IMG/VR virus record: IMGVR_UViG_3300046809_000119
Coordinates: 1-31,639 of that record
Length of the DNA: 31,639 nt
Strand: one strand, 5' to 3'
Source of the DNA: a virus
In this document: positions 29,467 through 31,639 of the stretch, piece after piece
How the letters are laid out: each line of letters begins with the position of its first letter
Position numbering within the stretch: position 1 is the stretch's first letter
Notes under the pieces: model-generated
Databases searched by the model: none
Told to the model about the DNA's origin: nothing
What the model saw: only the letters and a program-made list of their open reading frames with translations
Program-made: the position numbers and the translations under genes

Positions 29467-29496
29467 ACATTACCATCTACAATTCTTAGCAGTCAA
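29467..29496 (-). promoter_or_regulatory. Putative leftward promoter with extended -10
   Basis: TTGACT (29496-29491) is followed after 18 bases by TGG-TAATGT (29475-29467), i.e. a TG-extended -10. It overlaps the rightward promoter of the second repressor gene, so the two would compete. Confidence 0.45.
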
Positions 29497-29514
29497 TAAA
29501 ATTGTTTGTATATT
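29486..29514 (+). promoter_or_regulatory. Putative promoter of the CI-like repressor gene
   Basis: TTAGCA (29486-29491), 17 bases, TATATT (29509-29514). The surrounding 100 bases are much richer in A/T than the rest of the window. GAGGA before the ATG at 29559 gives the ribosome-binding site. Confidence 0.5.
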
Positions 29515-29558
29515 GTGCGATTAATTGGTAAGTAGTTGATAAATTGAGGACTTATTTA

Positions 29559-30320
29559 ATGAGCCGACTTTCTGACCTGCTGTCGACGAAGGCCGCCGAG
29601 CTTGGAATAAGCCAGACAGACCTGGCCGATCGCACTGGGATGTTGCAACAGAGCATTAGCGCGCTCTTTAGTGGTGATGTTGCTGCGCCTCGTAAGTGGC
29701 GTGAAATAGCGCGTGAGTTGCAGATTCCAGAAGCAGTCATGCGTGAACTGATGATTGAGGCTGGACGAGAGTCTGGAAAAACAACGCGTTTGCCTCGAAG
29801 CATCATTCCCGTCACGTCGGAACAATTGCGCCGCCGGAAGGAGGATCTATCGACGATAGATGAAATTTTTGGCCCAAATGCACGAATTGATCCCACCAAG
29901 TTGCAGCAACCGACACGTCTCGGCAAGTTATTGCCGGTTCTTGGGGAAGCCGCCGGGGGCACCAATGGCGACTTTATCTTCAACGGGACGATTCTGGATT
30001 ACGTCGCCTGCCCGCCTTCATTGGAGAATGTATCTGGGGCCTATGCTGCGTTTGTGAACGGCGAATCCATGTCGCCGCGATATCGGCCCGGAGAAACTGT
30101 ATTTATCCATCCTGGGAAGCCGCCTCGTCGTGGCGACGATGTTATTGTTCAGATCCATCCTGATGAAGAAGACGCGCCACCGCGCGGCTATATCAAGGAG
30201 TTCGTTGGTTGGTCTGGCAATAAGCTAACTCTGCGTCAATATAATCCAGAATCACAATTAAGCTTTGAACGCGATGAAGTGGTAAGCATCCATCCAATCG
30301 TTCTGGCGGGCAAATATTAA
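29559..30320 (+). CDS. CI/LexA-like repressor with S24 autoproteolytic domain
   Basis: The 253-aa protein has an XRE-type helix-turn-helix at about 17-50 (GISQTDLADRTGMLQQSISA). A linker follows, then the cleavage site in VLGEAAGG with Ala132-Gly133, and the S24 domain with catalytic Ser170 (GESMSPRYRPGE) and Lys213 (YIKEF). It should repress lytic genes and cut itself on RecA stimulation, giving SOS induction. GAGGA lies eight bases before the ATG at 29559. Codon use is more A/T-rich than in the head genes, hinting at a separate origin for this immunity cassette. Confidence 0.92.
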   Translation: MSRLSDLLSTKAAELGISQTDLADRTGMLQQSISALFSGDVAAPRKWREIARELQIPEAVMRELMIEAGRESGKTTRLPRSIIPVTSEQLRRRKEDLSTIDEIFGPNARIDPTKLQQPTRLGKLLPVLGEAAGGTNGDFIFNGTILDYVACPPSLENVSGAYAAFVNGESMSPRYRPGETVFIHPGKPPRRGDDVIVQIHPDEEDAPPRGYIKEFVGWSGNKLTLRQYNPESQLSFERDEVVSIHPIVLAGKY

Positions 30321-30324
30321 ATTT

Positions 30325-30366
30325 TACCATTTTGTCGTTGACATTGTAAAATGGTAGGCATACGCT
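30325..30366 (+). promoter_or_regulatory. Rightward promoter inside a 9-bp inverted repeat
   Basis: TACCATTTT (30325-30333) and AAAATGGTA (30348-30356) are perfect complements around 14 bases that contain the -35 box TTGACA (30338-30343). A -10 candidate TACGCT is at 30361-30366 after 17 bases. The operator differs from the ACAAATTTGT type, so it may be read by the CI-like protein encoded just upstream. Confidence 0.6.
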
Positions 30367-30429
30367 CTCCTCACGGCCGCACCCTGGCCGACACCACGCT
30401 GCCGTTGCGCAGCACTTGAGGAGACGGTC

Positions 30430-30798
30430 ATGAACATCAGACCACAGCATATCATTCTCGACGAAGAATACGTGCCCACCGCAGCTGCAGCTGCCAGCGC
30501 CGAGCCTTTTGCGAAGCCAGACCACAAATCCAAGGGCCACAGCAAGCCACGCCGCAATGAAAAAGTTGGCGGTGGCTTTTTCGTATTTGGTCGCGGTCGT
30601 CGCACCGGTCGCATCAAGACTGGCGCGATCTTGGCCGGCCGCATGCCGTTCGAGCACCCCTCCGAGGAGTCCGCAATTACCGAGGCGGAGCGTCTGCACG
30701 GCCTGACTGGCCGTCGCTTTGACGTCTTCGCACTCAGGGTTTCTGTCGGTGACGGCTACGAGCCCGGCGATGTTTTGTTCGGGGGTGACGCACCATGA
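30430..30798 (+). CDS. 122-aa protein, first gene of the rightward operon
   Basis: The start has GAGGAGA six bases upstream. The protein has a basic, low-complexity middle (KPDHKSKGHSKPRRNEK) and a G-rich FFVFGRGRRTGRIKTG. The C-terminal segment AITEAERLHGLTGRRFDVFALRVSV matches the end of the leftward 352-aa SH3-like protein. The shared segment is probably a small alpha-beta domain common in phages. Function unknown. Confidence 0.7.
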   Translation: MNIRPQHIILDEEYVPTAAAAASAEPFAKPDHKSKGHSKPRRNEKVGGGFFVFGRGRRTGRIKTGAILAGRMPFEHPSEESAITEAERLHGLTGRRFDVFALRVSVGDGYEPGDVLFGGDAP

Positions 30799-30899
30799 CG
30801 CTTCGCGATTTTCTCGAGGACGTTGCCGCTGGCATCGCGCTCGCGGCATTCGTCGCCGCTGTCACGATGTGGGCGACTTACGCTTCGCACCTTTCTTAG
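30795..30899 (+). CDS. 34-aa single-helix membrane protein
   Basis: The ATG overlaps the preceding stop (ATGA). The peptide MTLRDFLEDVAAGIALAAFV continues AAVTMWATYASHLS, giving one hydrophobic helix of about 20 residues. The next gene starts ten bases after its stop. It is below the usual annotation size. Function unknown. Confidence 0.6.
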   Translation: MTLRDFLEDVAAGIALAAFVAAVTMWATYASHLS

Positions 30900-30909
30900 G
30901 GAACCGGTC

Positions 30910-31218
30910 ATGGATTTCCTCTTCGATGAACTGCAGATCCCGGTCTGTGACAAAGATGATGTTGGTCTCCTGCTCTACGGCGTCGCTACGCTCAAGGATA
31001 ATCGAGACGGCGATTTCTACGTCTCGTTGATCCGCCTTGACGGTGGCGCAGTCTTGCGCCGGCCGAGCTCGGTGAACAGCGCCAGCGGTTTCGAGGGCGA
31101 ACTGTTCAAGCGCATCGCGAAGGTCATCGAAGACGACAAGACCACGTACGGCCGCCACGCGGCGCTCGAATGGGCGTCTCAGCGCGTCTCTCGCCCTCGC
31201 CTCCAATTGGTCTCCTGA
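30910..31218 (+). CDS. 102-aa protein of unknown function
   Basis: The ATG at 30910 has AGGGA seven bases upstream. The protein starts MDFLFDELQIPVCDKDDVGL, has a central beta-rich part (DFYVSLIRLDGGAVLRRPS) and a helical end (GELFKRIAKVIEDDKTTYGR...) finishing RPRLQLVS. No family is recognised. It is the third gene of the rightward operon. Confidence 0.65.
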   Translation: MDFLFDELQIPVCDKDDVGLLLYGVATLKDNRDGDFYVSLIRLDGGAVLRRPSSVNSASGFEGELFKRIAKVIEDDKTTYGRHAALEWASQRVSRPRLQLVS

Positions 31219-31292
31219 CCACGCGAAGTTCTGGCGCATTCGCTGCGCCGGGACGCTGGATCTCCATTTCTCAAATCAGTGAGGTGCATGCA

Positions 31293-31639
31293 ATGAACGT
31301 GATGACGAAGACTATCTCGACGCAAAACCCCCGCGCGATAATCGGCGGAAACAATCCTCCGGAAGAAACGCCGATCGATGTTGCCGTAGACGCAAACGCC
31401 GCGGTCGCGATCGGCCTGCTGACCGCGCCTATCGATCCGTTTGCGGCAGCATTTGATGCCGTGCGCGTGAATATCGTCGACCTCTATGAAGAGGCAAAGC
31501 TCTGGCTTGACGGCACGCCCGTCGAACATCAGGACCAGGCAGACGCAATCAACACGTTGAAAAGCGCGATCAAGGCTGCCACCGCGGCAGCCGAGGATAT
31601 CCGCGTGAAGGAGATCACGCCGCATCAGGATACCGTCAA
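31293..31639 (+). CDS. Phage protein of unknown function, 3' truncated by window edge
   Basis: The frame is open from ATG 31293 (GAGGT eight bases upstream) to the window end, 115 codons. It reads MNVMTKTISTQNPRAIIGGN, then an acidic, Ala-rich helical region with DLYEEAKLWLDGTPVEHQDQA and a helix IKAATAAAEDIRVKEI. Relatives of this kind often form a helical coiled domain in small phage proteins. Function unknown. The 74 bases before it contain no feature besides the ribosome-binding site. Confidence 0.65.
   Translation, partial: MNVMTKTISTQNPRAIIGGNNPPEETPIDVAVDANAAVAIGLLTAPIDPFAAAFDAVRVNIVDLYEEAKLWLDGTPVEHQDQADAINTLKSAIKAATAAAEDIRVKEITPHQDTV

Overview
The window looks like a large part of a temperate tailed phage (or prophage) of an alphaproteobacterium, most likely a Rhizobiales host. 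Coding density is high and GC content is well above half. The head genes are of classical siphovirus type, a lysogeny region with two repressors is present, and many proteins carry an Ala-Asn-Asp-Asn motif that I associate with rhizobial proteins (a recollection, not something tested here). No integrase, lysis or tail genes are visible; the tail genes presumably lie beyond position 1.

Layout. Positions 1-8.7 kb are the late head module on the minus strand, in transcription order: an Ala-rich 119-aa protein, a tRNA (CAU anticodon), small terminase, large terminase, DUF1073-type portal, MuF-like head morphogenesis protein, DUF2213 protease fused to a scaffold, a Gp24-like decoration protein, a DUF2184 major capsid protein, a 139-aa protein and a DUF4054 head completion protein. 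One 73-aa gene (3923-4144) runs against this module. Positions 8.73-9.08 kb are non-coding with a terminator. Positions 9.1-28.3 kb are leftward early and replication genes. From the right they are a small HTH protein, SH3-like proteins, small membrane proteins, a Sak4-like recombinase, DUF669, a DEDD exonuclease, a beta clamp, a RecB-like nuclease, a sigma-like factor, two superfamily 2 helicases, a block of nucleic-acid modification genes, a primase-polymerase/helicase and a VRR-NUC nuclease. Positions 28.4-30.3 kb are the immunity region on the plus strand. From 30.4 kb to the end a rightward operon of small unknown genes begins.

How the parts fit. The primase-helicase is followed at once by 375 bp containing 17 copies of GGGACA/TGTCCC in both orientations, a strong candidate for the replication origin. 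Sak4-like, DUF669, exonuclease, RecB-like and VRR-NUC proteins would handle recombination and junction processing, and the phage clamp would raise polymerase processivity. Between the SNF2-like helicase and the primase lie seven translationally coupled reading frames. They include two DNA methyltransferase-like proteins, a TGT/DpdA-like protein, a nucleoside deoxyribosyltransferase-like protein and a YhhQ/VUT-type transporter. Together these look like a cassette that imports a 7-deazaguanine precursor and places it in phage DNA; this is the most exciting inference in the window.

Regulation. Four copies of a TTGACAAATTTGT operator/-35 element sit at the two immunity-region promoters and before two early transcription units, one of them upstream of the modification block. 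Several leftward genes share a 5' leader made of a short hairpin with ACCA in the loop, an ACCACCAC box and a GAGGAGA ribosome-binding site. The capsid gene is bracketed by two RNA hairpins with GUAA and UUCG tetraloops.
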